In this document: positions 35,194-44,080 of the stretch, piece after piece
How positions within the stretch are numbered: the stretch's first letter is position 1
Layout: the number at the start of each line of letters is the position of its first letter
Source: Sphingopyxis sp.
GTDB taxonomy: Bacteria; Pseudomonadota; Alphaproteobacteria; Sphingomonadales; Sphingomonadaceae
Assembly: GCA_013823985.1 (NCBI GenBank)
Contig: PNNB01000050.1
Coordinates: 186,001-250,000 of the forward strand
Length of the DNA stretch: 64,000 nucleotides
Direction: 5' to 3'
The notes under the pieces: generated by a model
Databases searched by the model: none
What the model was told of the DNA's origin: nothing
Seen by the model: only the letters and a program-made list of their open reading frames with translations
Position numbers and translations under genes: made by a program

Positions 35194-35231
35194 CGGCAGC
35201 ATGTCATATCGATGTGCTGCCGTTATTTTTT
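35194..35231 (+). terminator. Rho-independent terminator after the TBDR
   Basis: CGGCAGCA (35194-35201) pairs with TGCTGCCG (35215-35222), followed by a T-rich tract to 35231. It isolates the T2SS operon, which has its own promoter region downstream. Confidence 0.85.
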
Positions 35232-35271
35232 GGGCCACGCGACTTGAGCGGAAGTTCGCTTCACTTTTGAG

Positions 35272-35311
35272 TGGTCATTAAACTGTCACTTTAGCGTCAT
35301 TCACGAGTCAT
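35272..35311 (+). promoter_or_regulatory. Probable PhoB box array before the type II secretion operon
   Basis: Four heptamers lie exactly 11 bp apart: TGGTCAT (35272), CTGTCAC (35283), GCGTCAT (35294) and GAGTCAT (35305). All contain GTCA, as in the CTGTCAT PhoB consensus. AGCCCCGCC follows, then a weak -10-like TTAGTT about 10 bp on, leaving a short leader before the GTG at 35362. Confidence 0.75.
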
Positions 35312-35361
35312 AGCCCCGCCTTAGTTCCGCATTTGAAAGTACAGAATCATCGGGGGAAAGT

Positions 35362-36192
35362 GTGGCGTTCTTGTTGGCGGAAAGACTGAAGTTGCGCCCG
35401 CGCCGGATCGCTTCGGTTCCGTTTGCAACGCTGATCATCTGTGTGTTGGCACTTTTGGCCGCAATCCAATTCGCCCGGCTAGCCTGGTTTATCGTTACGC
35501 CCGTGGGACCGCTTGGCGACTGGCGTCCAGTGGCGGTCAACGTCGTGCCGCAATCTGCCCGCGCCGCGTTATTCGCAGGTTTTGATCCCTTCTTCCGAAG
35601 CGATCAACCCGCTGCAGGTGCAGACAATATTACGTCGCTTAACCTGACCTTATACGGCATTCGCGCCAATGAAAGTTCGGGTGGTGGATCGGCAATTATC
35701 GCAGGCGAAGACGGTGTCCAGCGCAGCTTCGGCGTGGGGGAAGAAATTGCCCCTGGCGTTACACTCGACGCTGTTGCTTTCGACCATGTCATTTTGTCGC
35801 GCGGCGGGGTGAAGGAATCGCTGTATCTTGACCAGTCCGTTCCGGCAGAAACGGTAAATCCGACAGGAACCGCTCCTGCTCCGGTTATGCCCACCGCACC
35901 TGCATCCACCGGCGCGGCCCTTAACGCGGCAAGCCTTCAGAAATCCATCGGTTTCGCGCCACGCAATGAAGGCGGTCGCGTAACAGGCCTCGTCCTCCAA
36001 CCGCGTGATGACGGCACGATGCTGCGGCTCGCCGGATTTCAGGACGGCGATGTCGTCGTGGCCGTCAACGGCCGTCCGGTTTCATCGGCAGCAGATGTTG
36101 CCGCCCAATTCCGACCCGGAACCCGCCTTAGCGTCGATGTCGAACGCGGCGGGGCCGAGGTACCCATCTCGATAAATCTGGAACAACCGTGA
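35362..36192 (+). CDS. gspC: Type II secretion protein GspC
   Basis: The product is 276 aa starting at GTG 35362 with GGGGGA just upstream. One inner-membrane helix (VPFATLIICVLALLAAIQFARLA) precedes the homology-region domain (LNLTLYGIRANESSGGGSAII, EDGVQRSFGVGEEIAPGV) and a C-terminal PDZ domain (RVTGLVLQPRDDG, LAGFQDGDVVVAVNGRPV). GspC links the inner-membrane platform to the secretin and helps recruit substrate. It opens a twelve-gene gsp operon; its stop overlaps the gspD start (GTGA). Confidence 0.9.
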   Translation: MAFLLAERLKLRPRRIASVPFATLIICVLALLAAIQFARLAWFIVTPVGPLGDWRPVAVNVVPQSARAALFAGFDPFFRSDQPAAGADNITSLNLTLYGIRANESSGGGSAIIAGEDGVQRSFGVGEEIAPGVTLDAVAFDHVILSRGGVKESLYLDQSVPAETVNPTGTAPAPVMPTAPASTGAALNAASLQKSIGFAPRNEGGRVTGLVLQPRDDGTMLRLAGFQDGDVVVAVNGRPVSSAADVAAQFRPGTRLSVDVERGGAEVPISINLEQP

Positions 36193-38378
36193 ACTCTAAA
36201 CTTCCCATTTGGCTGGCGTGCGCAGCCCTGATTTTTGCCGAGCCGCTCGCCGCGCAGCACACGCTGAATGTCCGCGACGCTGATATTCGTGCTTTTGTGC
36301 AGGATGCCGCGCGGGTGACCGGGCAAACCTTCATCGTGGATGGTCGCGTCACCGGTAAAGTATCGGTGGTGACCGATCGTCCGCTCTCGCGGTCCGAATA
36401 TTTTGAAGTATTCCTGTCGACATTGCGCGCCAACGGTCTGGTCGCCATTCCGATGCGGGGCGGTGGCTATCGTGTGCAGCCTTCGGAAGGCGCAGCTACT
36501 CAGCCGAGCCGCGTCGGTAGCAAATCGGCTGCACCCAGCCAATTTGTGACCGAAGTATTTCGTCTGCGGTCGATTGACGCCACCACGGCGGTCGAAACAT
36601 TACGTCCGCTGGTAAGCCGCGAAGGATCGATTACCGCCAACCGGAATGCCAACAGCCTCGTAGTCGCCGATTATGCCGATAACTTGCGCCGCATCCGGGA
36701 ATTGGTCCGTCAAATCGACCGTGACTCGGCCGCGACACAGATCGTGACGCTGGACAATGCGGGCGCTCGCGAAATTGCGACGGCCTTGCAGGGGCTGGCC
36801 GGGCAGGGTGGCGGTGAGGGCGGACGTCCTCCGGTCTCCGTTGCCGCAATCGACAGCAGCAATGCAATTGCACTCAGGGGCGATCCGACATCGGTTGCCC
36901 GTTTTGCCGCCATGGCGAAGCAACTGGATGCGCGAGCACAGTCCGGCGCGGAGATCCGCGTCTACCGGCTGGAACATGCAAACGCCGAAACATTGCTGGA
37001 AACGGTCCAGTCCCTCATCGGCGGGCAAAAAGGCGCGGATTCAGGTTCCGATCTCCCTCCGGTCGCGGCCCCGGCGGGTGCTGCGGGTGCACCGGTTCAG
37101 GCACCAACTCCGATCACCGCGGTTTCGTCCGGTGCCGGCTTGAACGGCATCGGTGGAAGAGGCCCGGTCGTGGTTACCCGCTATGAAGGCGCGAACGCTT
37201 TGATCGTGGCCGCCAATCCCGAAATGCAGCGGACCCTCGGTGAGCTTATCCGGCAACTCGATACGCGCCCCGAACAGGTCCTGGTCGAAGCTATCGTTGT
37301 CGAGATTGGCAATGAGGCCGCGAAAAAGCTGGGCGTCCAGTTTCTTGTCGGGGGCGAGAATTTGCCCTTTGCCGCGACCAATTATTCGAACGCGACGCCC
37401 AATATTCTGACCATTGCCGGCGCGATTGGTGCCGAGGAACTGACCCGAACGACAACGACGGTCAACGGTAACACAACGACCACGTCGACCAACAGCGCGT
37501 TGGGGGACAGTTTGCAGGAAGCAGCAGCGGCCTCGATATTGAGTGCCACCGGCGGATTTGGCGGATTTGCGCTGGATATCGGGAAAAATGCGATTTTCGG
37601 TACGATCATCAACGCAATTGCAGCCGACACCGAATCCAACCTGCTGGCAACGCCGCATATCGTTACGCTGAATAACCAGAAGGCGAAATTCCTCGTCGGG
37701 CAGGAAGTACCTGTCAGCACAGGCGAACAATTGTCCGCCAATTTCGAAAACGCCTTCCGTACCGTTCAACGGCAGGAGGTCGGGATCAAATTGGAGGTCA
37801 CGCCGCAAGTGAACTCCCAAGGCGACGTAAAGCTGTTCCTTAAACAGGAAGTATCGAGCGTCGCGGGACCCGTATCCTCTCGGTCGAGCGATCTCATTTT
37901 GAACAAGCGCGAATTCGAAACGACGCTCACGGTTGGCGATGGCCAGTTGCTCGCAATCGGCGGACTGCTGAACGACGACGAGCGCCGGACGATCGAACGC
38001 ATTCCGCTATTGAGCGACATCCCCCTGATTGGCGAACTTTTCAAATCGCGCAGCCGCAGCCGCAGCAAGACCAATCTCATGGTCTTCATTCGCCCGACCA
38101 TACTGCGCAGCAAGGCAGACGGCGACCGATTGACTGCCCGGCGTTACGATTATGTCCGCGGCATGCAATTGGCGCGTAATCCGGATGTCGAACCGAGTAT
38201 CGACGAACTGTTGCGGGACTATATGGGCGCTGTGCCGCCGATCGCACCGGTTGCCGGACAAAATGATGTGGTCATTGGCGCAACGGATACTCTGGATCGT
38301 CCTACTAACAATGGAGCGCTCCAGTCCGCAGACATACCACCCAGCAACATCATTCAAACGGATGGGGGTGGCCAATGA
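36189..38378 (+). CDS. gspD: Type II secretion secretin GspD
   Basis: The product is 729 aa starting at a GTG inside the gspC stop. A signal peptide (CAALIFAEPLAAQ-H) leads into N0 (LNVRDADIRAFVQDAARVTG) and repeated N1-N3 domains (VTEVFRLRSIDATTAVETLRPL; VYRLEHANAETLLETVQSLI), then the secretin core with LLATPHIVTLNNQKAKFLVGQEVP and LIGELFKSRSRSRSKTNLMVFIRPTIL. It forms the outer-membrane channel. No pilotin gene (gspS) is visible in the window. Confidence 0.96.
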   Translation: MNSKLPIWLACAALIFAEPLAAQHTLNVRDADIRAFVQDAARVTGQTFIVDGRVTGKVSVVTDRPLSRSEYFEVFLSTLRANGLVAIPMRGGGYRVQPSEGAATQPSRVGSKSAAPSQFVTEVFRLRSIDATTAVETLRPLVSREGSITANRNANSLVVADYADNLRRIRELVRQIDRDSAATQIVTLDNAGAREIATALQGLAGQGGGEGGRPPVSVAAIDSSNAIALRGDPTSVARFAAMAKQLDARAQSGAEIRVYRLEHANAETLLETVQSLIGGQKGADSGSDLPPVAAPAGAAGAPVQAPTPITAVSSGAGLNGIGGRGPVVVTRYEGANALIVAANPEMQRTLGELIRQLDTRPEQVLVEAIVVEIGNEAAKKLGVQFLVGGENLPFAATNYSNATPNILTIAGAIGAEELTRTTTTVNGNTTTTSTNSALGDSLQEAAAASILSATGGFGGFALDIGKNAIFGTIINAIAADTESNLLATPHIVTLNNQKAKFLVGQEVPVSTGEQLSANFENAFRTVQRQEVGIKLEVTPQVNSQGDVKLFLKQEVSSVAGPVSSRSSDLILNKREFETTLTVGDGQLLAIGGLLNDDERRTIERIPLLSDIPLIGELFKSRSRSRSKTNLMVFIRPTILRSKADGDRLTARRYDYVRGMQLARNPDVEPSIDELLRDYMGAVPPIAPVAGQNDVVIGATDTLDRPTNNGALQSADIPPSNIIQTDGGGQ

Positions 38379-39931
38379 TCATTCGGCGTGGTGATGCAGA
38401 CCCTGCAGAAATGACAGAAACCGTGTCCGAAGAGACGGTAGAGAAAGTTGCACGCGCGCCTTTGATCGACATTCCCTATGCTTTTGCAAAAGCCCATGGC
38501 GTTGTGTTGCGCCATCAGGTTGACGACCGCCTGGTTGTAGCAATGCGCGAGGGTGCAGACCCGCTGATGCTGCTTGAAGTCCGGCGTTATTTTTCGATGC
38601 CTTTTGACGTCGAGATATCCGATAACAGCACGTTCGACCGCTATCTGTCCGATCATTACGCGATGGACGGCTCCGCCGCCGCTATGGCCGGGTCCATAGG
38701 CATGGGCGACAGCGATTTGCTGTCCGATATGTTGCCAAGCGCCGACGATCTTCTCGATAGTGCCGATGATGCCCCGGTTATCCGGCTTATCAACGGCATT
38801 ATCGCCGAAGCGGTCCGTCAGGGTGTTTCGGATATTCACATCGAGCCTTATGAAACTGGCCTCGTCATTCGGATGCGCGCCGACGGTGTGTTGCAGGAAA
38901 GATTGCGTCTGCCGGCTAATGTCGCGCCCGTCGTCGTCAGCCGTATTAAGGTTATGGCGCGGCTTGATATCGCCGAACGCCGGATACCGCAGGATGGCCG
39001 GATCGGTCTGACCTTGGGTGGAAAGTTGATTGACGTTCGTGTGTCTACGCTCCCCAGCCGTGTGGGCGAGCGCGTGGTGATGCGTATATTGGACAAGGAA
39101 AACACCGGCATTTCGTTGGATGTGCTCGGCATGTCCGATGACACACTAAAAATATTGCAGGAAGCCTTGGCTGAGCCAAATGGCATCATATTGGTTACGG
39201 GTCCTACGGGTTCTGGTAAAACGACCACGCTCTATGCTGGCCTGAAAAGCCTGAATGACGGCACGCGCAACATTTTGACCGTCGAAGATCCGGTTGAATA
39301 TGCCATCGATGGCGTGGGCCAGACGCAAGTAAATGCCAAGGTTGGCATGACATTCGCCGCCGGATTGCGGGCCATATTGCGTCAGGATCCGGACGTCGTG
39401 ATGGTCGGCGAAATCCGTGACCGCGAAACGGCGGATATTGCTGTTCAAGCGGCTTTGACCGGACATTTGGTTCTGACAACCGTGCACACCAATGATGCCA
39501 TCGGTGCGATCACGCGTATGCGCGACATGAAGGTTGAACCCTTCCTGTTGGCATCGACACTACGTGCGGTGATCGCCCAGCGGCTTGTTCGGCGTCTATG
39601 CCCTTCATGTCGGCAGACTGTCCAAGCGGATGGAAATGCGGCATCTTTGCTTGGCTTTGATCAGGGAACGGCAGTCTTCAAGGCGGTCGGATGTCCGCAA
39701 TGTAACAACACCGGATATCAGGGCCGGATCGGCGTGTTTGAGGCGGTACGCGTGGACGAGACAATCCGCCGTCTGATCAATGATGGTGGTGACGAGGCAA
39801 TTTTGGCGCGGCATGCTTTCGTGAACCAGCCCAATCTGAGTGCCGCCGCGCGCAAATTGGTTCGTGCTGGTCTCACCACGCCGCAAGAGGCCATTCGCAT
39901 TTCCCGTCGGGAAGACATAGACGATGCCTGA
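38375..39931 (+). CDS. gspE: Type II secretion ATPase GspE
   Basis: The product is 518 aa: an N-terminal domain binding GspL, then the AAA-like core with Walker A (VTGPTGSGKTTTLYAGL), Asp box, Walker B (ILRQDPDVVMVGEIRDRETA) and His box (GHLVLTTVHTNDAIGA). Two CxxC pairs (LCPSCRQ, CPQCNNTGYQGR) form the tetracysteine zinc site of GspE rather than of PilB. It powers pseudopilus assembly from the cytoplasmic face. Overlaps gspD by ATGA and gspF by 8 bp. Confidence 0.96.
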   Translation: MIIRRGDADPAEMTETVSEETVEKVARAPLIDIPYAFAKAHGVVLRHQVDDRLVVAMREGADPLMLLEVRRYFSMPFDVEISDNSTFDRYLSDHYAMDGSAAAMAGSIGMGDSDLLSDMLPSADDLLDSADDAPVIRLINGIIAEAVRQGVSDIHIEPYETGLVIRMRADGVLQERLRLPANVAPVVVSRIKVMARLDIAERRIPQDGRIGLTLGGKLIDVRVSTLPSRVGERVVMRILDKENTGISLDVLGMSDDTLKILQEALAEPNGIILVTGPTGSGKTTTLYAGLKSLNDGTRNILTVEDPVEYAIDGVGQTQVNAKVGMTFAAGLRAILRQDPDVVMVGEIRDRETADIAVQAALTGHLVLTTVHTNDAIGAITRMRDMKVEPFLLASTLRAVIAQRLVRRLCPSCRQTVQADGNAASLLGFDQGTAVFKAVGCPQCNNTGYQGRIGVFEAVRVDETIRRLINDGGDEAILARHAFVNQPNLSAAARKLVRAGLTTPQEAIRISRREDIDDA

Positions 39932-41138
39932 ATTTGCCTATCAGGTCATCGACACATTGGGTCGGGACATCAAAGGTAAGGTCCATGCCGCCAACGATGA
40001 CGCGGCGCGTGCAGCGCTCGCCAAGAAGAATTTCTATGTCGTAAAGTTGAACGAAGCTGAAGCCCGGCGTTCTGTGTTTTCGGATCTGCAACGGCGCCGG
40101 AGACGCCTGTCGACTAAGCAATTGACACTGTTCACGCGCCAGTTTTCGTCCCTGATCCAGGTAAGTCCCCTTGAAGAAGCGCTCCGCACCATTAGCCGGC
40201 AGAGCGAGCAGGCCCATGTCCGCGAAATACTCGGCAATGTGCATGCAGGGGTTGTAGAAGGGCAGCGCTTTTCGGAAGCCATGCGCCGAGAGCCGACGAG
40301 CTTTCCCGCGCTGTACCGCGCGATGATCGCAGCGGGCGAGGGGGCAGGGACCCTGTCTCTCATTTCCGAGCGTCTGGCCGCTTTGCTGGAACGGCAGGCG
40401 GAGATGCGCGGCAAGATTATCGGCGCTTTGGCCTATCCGGCCGTCCTTTCGCTCGTAGCCATTCTGGTCGTGATGGGGTTGATGGTCTCGGTCGTGCCCC
40501 GGGTTGTCGAACAGTTCGATAATGTCGATCAACAACTCCCTCTGCTTACACGCATCGTCATTGGCCTTTCGGCTTTTTTGGCCAGCTATTGGTGGGTCTT
40601 GCTTCTGGTTCTCATCGCTGCGGGCTTTCTTTTTTGGCGTGCCCTGCAGCAACCGGCGTTCCGCTTGTATGTGGACCGCAAGGTGCTCCAGATTCCGGTA
40701 ATCGGCAAATTGTTGCGCAATCTCCACGCAGCACGGATGGCGCGGACGTTGTCGACCATGGTTGCCAGCCGCTTGCCACTGCTTGAGGGCTTGCGCCTCA
40801 CGGGCGGGACAATACGCAACAAACTGCTGCTGCAAGCCAATGACGATATTGTAGAAGCCGTGCGCAGCGGCGGTAGCCTTTCGGGTGCCATGCGTGCCAG
40901 CGGCGTATTTCCTCCGCTGCTCGTCTATCTGACCGCCAGCGGCGAAAGCGCGGGGCAGCTTGAACTGATGCTGGAACGTGCTTCGGAATATCTGGAGCGG
41001 GAGTTTGACAACTTTACCAGCGCTGCGCTGTCCCTGCTCGAACCGCTGATCATCGTCGCCATGGGCGGCGTTGTGGCGGTTATCATCCTGGCAATTTTAT
41101 TGCCCATTCTCCAACTTCAAAATCTTACGGGAATATAG
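39924..41138 (+). CDS. gspF: Type II secretion inner-membrane protein GspF
   Basis: The product is 404 aa with duplicated GspF domains. Each has the helical motif followed by membrane segments (LTLFTRQFSSLIQVSPLEEAL; ARMARTLSTMVASRLPLLEGL), with three transmembrane regions such as AILVVMGLMVSVVPRVVEQF and PLIIVAMGGVVAVIILAILL. It is the platform protein that couples GspE to pseudopilin assembly. Confidence 0.95.
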   Translation: MPEFAYQVIDTLGRDIKGKVHAANDDAARAALAKKNFYVVKLNEAEARRSVFSDLQRRRRRLSTKQLTLFTRQFSSLIQVSPLEEALRTISRQSEQAHVREILGNVHAGVVEGQRFSEAMRREPTSFPALYRAMIAAGEGAGTLSLISERLAALLERQAEMRGKIIGALAYPAVLSLVAILVVMGLMVSVVPRVVEQFDNVDQQLPLLTRIVIGLSAFLASYWWVLLLVLIAAGFLFWRALQQPAFRLYVDRKVLQIPVIGKLLRNLHAARMARTLSTMVASRLPLLEGLRLTGGTIRNKLLLQANDDIVEAVRSGGSLSGAMRASGVFPPLLVYLTASGESAGQLELMLERASEYLEREFDNFTSAALSLLEPLIIVAMGGVVAVIILAILLPILQLQNLTGI

Positions 41139-41140
41139 AT

Positions 41141-41617
41141 ATGCTACGCATCTTGTTTCACCTGTTCACCGACCCAGAGCGCGCACCGGTCGAATTCCGG
41201 CGTTCACGGGCAAAGGGGACGGCCAATGGCTTCACCCTTGTCGAAATGATGGTCACACTCTTCATCCTCGCCTTGCTGACAACAATTGTTGCGATCAACG
41301 TCTTGCCCAATCAGGATAAGGCGATGGTTCAAAAGGCGAAGGCCGACATTGCGGTTTTGGGCCAAGCGATGGAAACCTATCGCCTCGATAATCTGACATA
41401 TCCCGACAGCGGCGCAGGGTTGCAAGCCCTTGTAAACCCGCCCGCAACAGCGGGTGGCCGAACCGAGGGCTATATCAAGAAATTGCCGAACGATCCGTGG
41501 AACCGTCCCTATCAATATAGCGTTCCCGGCCGGAACGGAGCGTTCGATATTTACTCCCTAGGCGCCGATGGCGCGCCTGGCGGCGAGAATGAAAATGCGG
41601 ATATCTACGGCGAATAA
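41141..41617 (+). CDS. gspG: Major pseudopilin GspG
   Basis: The product is 158 aa with a prepilin leader ending KGTANG-FTLVEMMVTLFILALL; cleavage by the peptidase at the end of this operon is expected after Gly. The leader is long (about 29 residues) and basic. The globular part has the GspG signatures MVQKAKADIAVLGQAMETYRLD and TYPDSGAGLQAL, plus the DPWNRPYQY loop and the late GGENENADI calcium-site region. It is the main subunit of the pseudopilus. Confidence 0.96.
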   Translation: MLRILFHLFTDPERAPVEFRRSRAKGTANGFTLVEMMVTLFILALLTTIVAINVLPNQDKAMVQKAKADIAVLGQAMETYRLDNLTYPDSGAGLQALVNPPATAGGRTEGYIKKLPNDPWNRPYQYSVPGRNGAFDIYSLGADGAPGGENENADIYGE

Positions 41618-42083
41618 GCCAACATCCACATCCAACCCCGCCTCGCGCGAGCGTGGCTTTACTCTGGTCGAGCTGATGGTGGTGCTGTTTATTATCGGCG
41701 TGGCGAGTGCTGCGGTAGTGATGACGGCGCGTTCGACAGACCGTGGTGCACGGGATGAGGCGGAGCAGCTTGCTGCACGCCTTGCCGCGCTGCGCGACCA
41801 ATCCATTTTGCAATCCACGCCGATGGCCTTTTCCATCCGGCCTTCGGGCTATTCGTTCGAAGCCCGGTCGGATGGGTCCTGGAGGCCGCTACGGGAAAAA
41901 CCCTTCGCAAGTCAGGAATGGGCACGCGGCACAAGCGCATCAATTGGCGAGGCTCGACAATTGCGGGTCGCGTTTGACAGCACCGGCCTGCCTTCCAGCA
42001 GCGCCGCCATCGGGGTCAAGCGTGGCGAGAAGGTCGTGACGGTCAATCTGTCCGCGACGGGAGACGTTCGTGTCGCGCGCTAA
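41595..42083 (+). CDS. gspH: Minor pseudopilin GspH
   Basis: The product is about 162 aa with the cleavage motif SRERG-FTLVELMVVLFIIGVAS and a short globular domain. ATG codons at 41568, 41589 and 41595 are in frame; I prefer 41595 because GGCGAGA (41582-41588) is correctly spaced, and the gene overlaps gspG by 23 bp. It belongs to the pseudopilus. Confidence 0.88.
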   Translation: MRISTANKPTSTSNPASRERGFTLVELMVVLFIIGVASAAVVMTARSTDRGARDEAEQLAARLAALRDQSILQSTPMAFSIRPSGYSFEARSDGSWRPLREKPFASQEWARGTSASIGEARQLRVAFDSTGLPSSSAAIGVKRGEKVVTVNLSATGDVRVAR

Positions 42084-42456
42084 ACCGGCCTTATCGCGTA
42101 ACGGCTTCACGTTGCTCGAAATCATGGTCGCTCTGGCGATCTTCAGTCTTGCTGCGCTCGCGATGGTGCGATTGCAAGGCTATTCGGTCCGGTCAACGTC
42201 GCAATTGGGCGAGAGTGGGCTGGCGTGGCAGGTCGCACGTAATGTTGCGGTTGAGATATTGTCGAACCCTTCGCCCCCGACATTGGGGGAAACGGATGGT
42301 GAAGAAGTCAACGGCGGACAGAATTGGCGCTGGACCGCGACGACCAAGAAGACAGACGATGCGCGGATGGTTCTCGTCGACATCAATGTTACTGGCACAG
42401 GCATTGCGTCTGCACGCAAGGCACAATTGACCATAGCAAGACCGGTCGACCAATGA
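42070..42456 (+). CDS. gspI: Minor pseudopilin GspI
   Basis: The product is 128 aa, GTG start inside the gspH end. The leader ends LSRNG-FTLLEIMVALAIFSLAALAM. The small globular part with WQVARNVAVEILSNP is typical of GspI, which forms the tip complex with GspJ and GspK. Confidence 0.9.
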   Translation: MSRAKPALSRNGFTLLEIMVALAIFSLAALAMVRLQGYSVRSTSQLGESGLAWQVARNVAVEILSNPSPPTLGETDGEEVNGGQNWRWTATTKKTDDARMVLVDINVTGTGIASARKAQLTIARPVDQ

Positions 42457-43097
42457 GCGTGGCGAAGACATCCGAAGCCGGTTTTACACTGGTGGAACTG
42501 CTCGTGGCTTTGGCGATTTTTTCGCTGCTATCTGTCGCGGGGGTGATGTTGTTGCGGTCGGGTAGCGATACACAGCTTGCCGTCAAGAGTCGCCTCGAAG
42601 AGCTCTCGCGCGGCAACCGTTTGTACAACAATATCGAAGGCGATTTGGCGCAGGCGATTGCCCGTTCGGTCCGCGACCCGGCTGGTGCATCCATCCCCGC
42701 CTTCTTCGAAGAAAGCAGCGATGTACCCGGCATGCTTTTCGGCTTTGTGCGCGCCGGATGGTCGAATCTGGACGAAGCCCCGCGCGCAGGGCTGCAACGG
42801 GTGGCCTATGTCCTTGACAAAAACGCGCTGAAGCGGGTGAGTTGGCCGATGCTCGATGGGGCGGCGCCTTCGGATGCAGCGGTCATTGTCGACAACGTGT
42901 CATCGGCACAAATCCGCTTCCGTGATGACAAGGGCGAGTGGCGGAGCGACTGGACCGCCGTAGATGCGGACGCCCTTCCGCGCGCGGTGGAAATGCGCGT
43001 CACGATTGCAGGAAAACCCGAGCAAACTATGCTCTTTCTGGTCGGCCCACAAAACAGAGCCAAGCCGGTCGAGGCGGATGAAGGGCTCGACGGATGA
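42453..43097 (+). CDS. gspJ: Minor pseudopilin GspJ
   Basis: The product is 214 aa; the start at 42453 overlaps the gspI stop (ATGA). Cleavage motif SEAG-FTLVELLVALAIFSLLSVAG, then a beta-rich domain with DLAQAIARSVRDPAG and LQRVAYVLD, as expected for the tip pseudopilin J. Confidence 0.92.
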   Translation: MSVAKTSEAGFTLVELLVALAIFSLLSVAGVMLLRSGSDTQLAVKSRLEELSRGNRLYNNIEGDLAQAIARSVRDPAGASIPAFFEESSDVPGMLFGFVRAGWSNLDEAPRAGLQRVAYVLDKNALKRVSWPMLDGAAPSDAAVIVDNVSSAQIRFRDDKGEWRSDWTAVDADALPRAVEMRVTIAGKPEQTMLFLVGPQNRAKPVEADEGLDG

Positions 43098-44080
43098 TTA
43101 GCCCCAAAACATCCGAACGCGGCGCGGCTTTGTTATCTGTCCTGCTGATGGTTTCCATACTTACGGTCATCGCAGCGACGACGCTTGACCGGCTCGCAAT
43201 TGCGACAAAGCTGTCAGGCAATGGCAATAGCCTCACACGGGCCCGGATGTTCAGCTATGCCGTCGAAAATCTCGCGACCACAGGCATAGAAGACCTACTC
43301 TCGCGCGATGCCGCGCAAACCACGCTTGAAGGAAATTGGCTGGGTAAGGAGCAGGTCATTCCCATTCCGGTCGGGTCGGCTTCGGCGACGGTGCGCGACG
43401 GCGCCAATTGCTTTAATCTCAACAGCCTCGTGACGGAAACGGAAGGGCGATATTCGCCCAACTTGATAGGCCAAGAGCAGATGGTTTCCTTGATGGTCGT
43501 TCTCGGCATCAGCGAAAATGCGGCGCGACCGGTCGCGGCAGCGGCGACCGATTGGGCGGATAGCGACAGTATCCCGTCGTCCGGTGGCGCGGAGGATGAT
43601 GCCTATCAAACGGCGGCTAATCCGTATCGGACGGCAAACCGTCTATTCGCGCATCCGTCCGAGTTGCGGGCGGTCAAAGGTGTTTCGCCTGCTCTCTACG
43701 CAAAGCTGCGGGGCTGGATTTGCGCACTTCCCGAGGCGAAACTTTCGCCGCTGAACGTCAACACCCTGTTGCCCGAACAAGCACCCTTGCTGGCAATGCT
43801 CTTCCCGCCCGGACAGTTTAGTCCGATCACCGCGCGGAGCTATCTCGCCAAGCGCCCCTCAAGCGGTTATGGCAGCCTCATTCGATTCTGGGGGGCACCC
43901 GAAATGGCGTCTATCGAGGCGTCTTCTCCGGTCCAAGGGCAAGTGAAACTGACGAGCACCTATTTCCTTTTACGCACAAAAGTGTCGGTGGGTGAACTGA
44001 TGCTGGAAGGCGAGTCGATGCTCGCCGCCAAGTCCGGTCAGGTCCGTTTGATCTGGCGGAGCTGGGGTGAGCAGACATGA
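43094..44080 (+). CDS. gspK: Minor pseudopilin GspK
   Basis: The product is 328 aa with an N-terminal segment SERGAALLSVLLMVSILTVIAATT; the usual Glu5 of pseudopilins is missing, as is normal for GspK. A large insertion domain (LGISENAARPVAAAATDWAD; AYQTAANPYRTANRLFAHPSEL) is characteristic. It caps the pseudopilus tip. Overlaps both neighbours by ATGA. Confidence 0.93.
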   Translation: MISPKTSERGAALLSVLLMVSILTVIAATTLDRLAIATKLSGNGNSLTRARMFSYAVENLATTGIEDLLSRDAAQTTLEGNWLGKEQVIPIPVGSASATVRDGANCFNLNSLVTETEGRYSPNLIGQEQMVSLMVVLGISENAARPVAAAATDWADSDSIPSSGGAEDDAYQTAANPYRTANRLFAHPSELRAVKGVSPALYAKLRGWICALPEAKLSPLNVNTLLPEQAPLLAMLFPPGQFSPITARSYLAKRPSSGYGSLIRFWGAPEMASIEASSPVQGQVKLTSTYFLLRTKVSVGELMLEGESMLAAKSGQVRLIWRSWGEQT

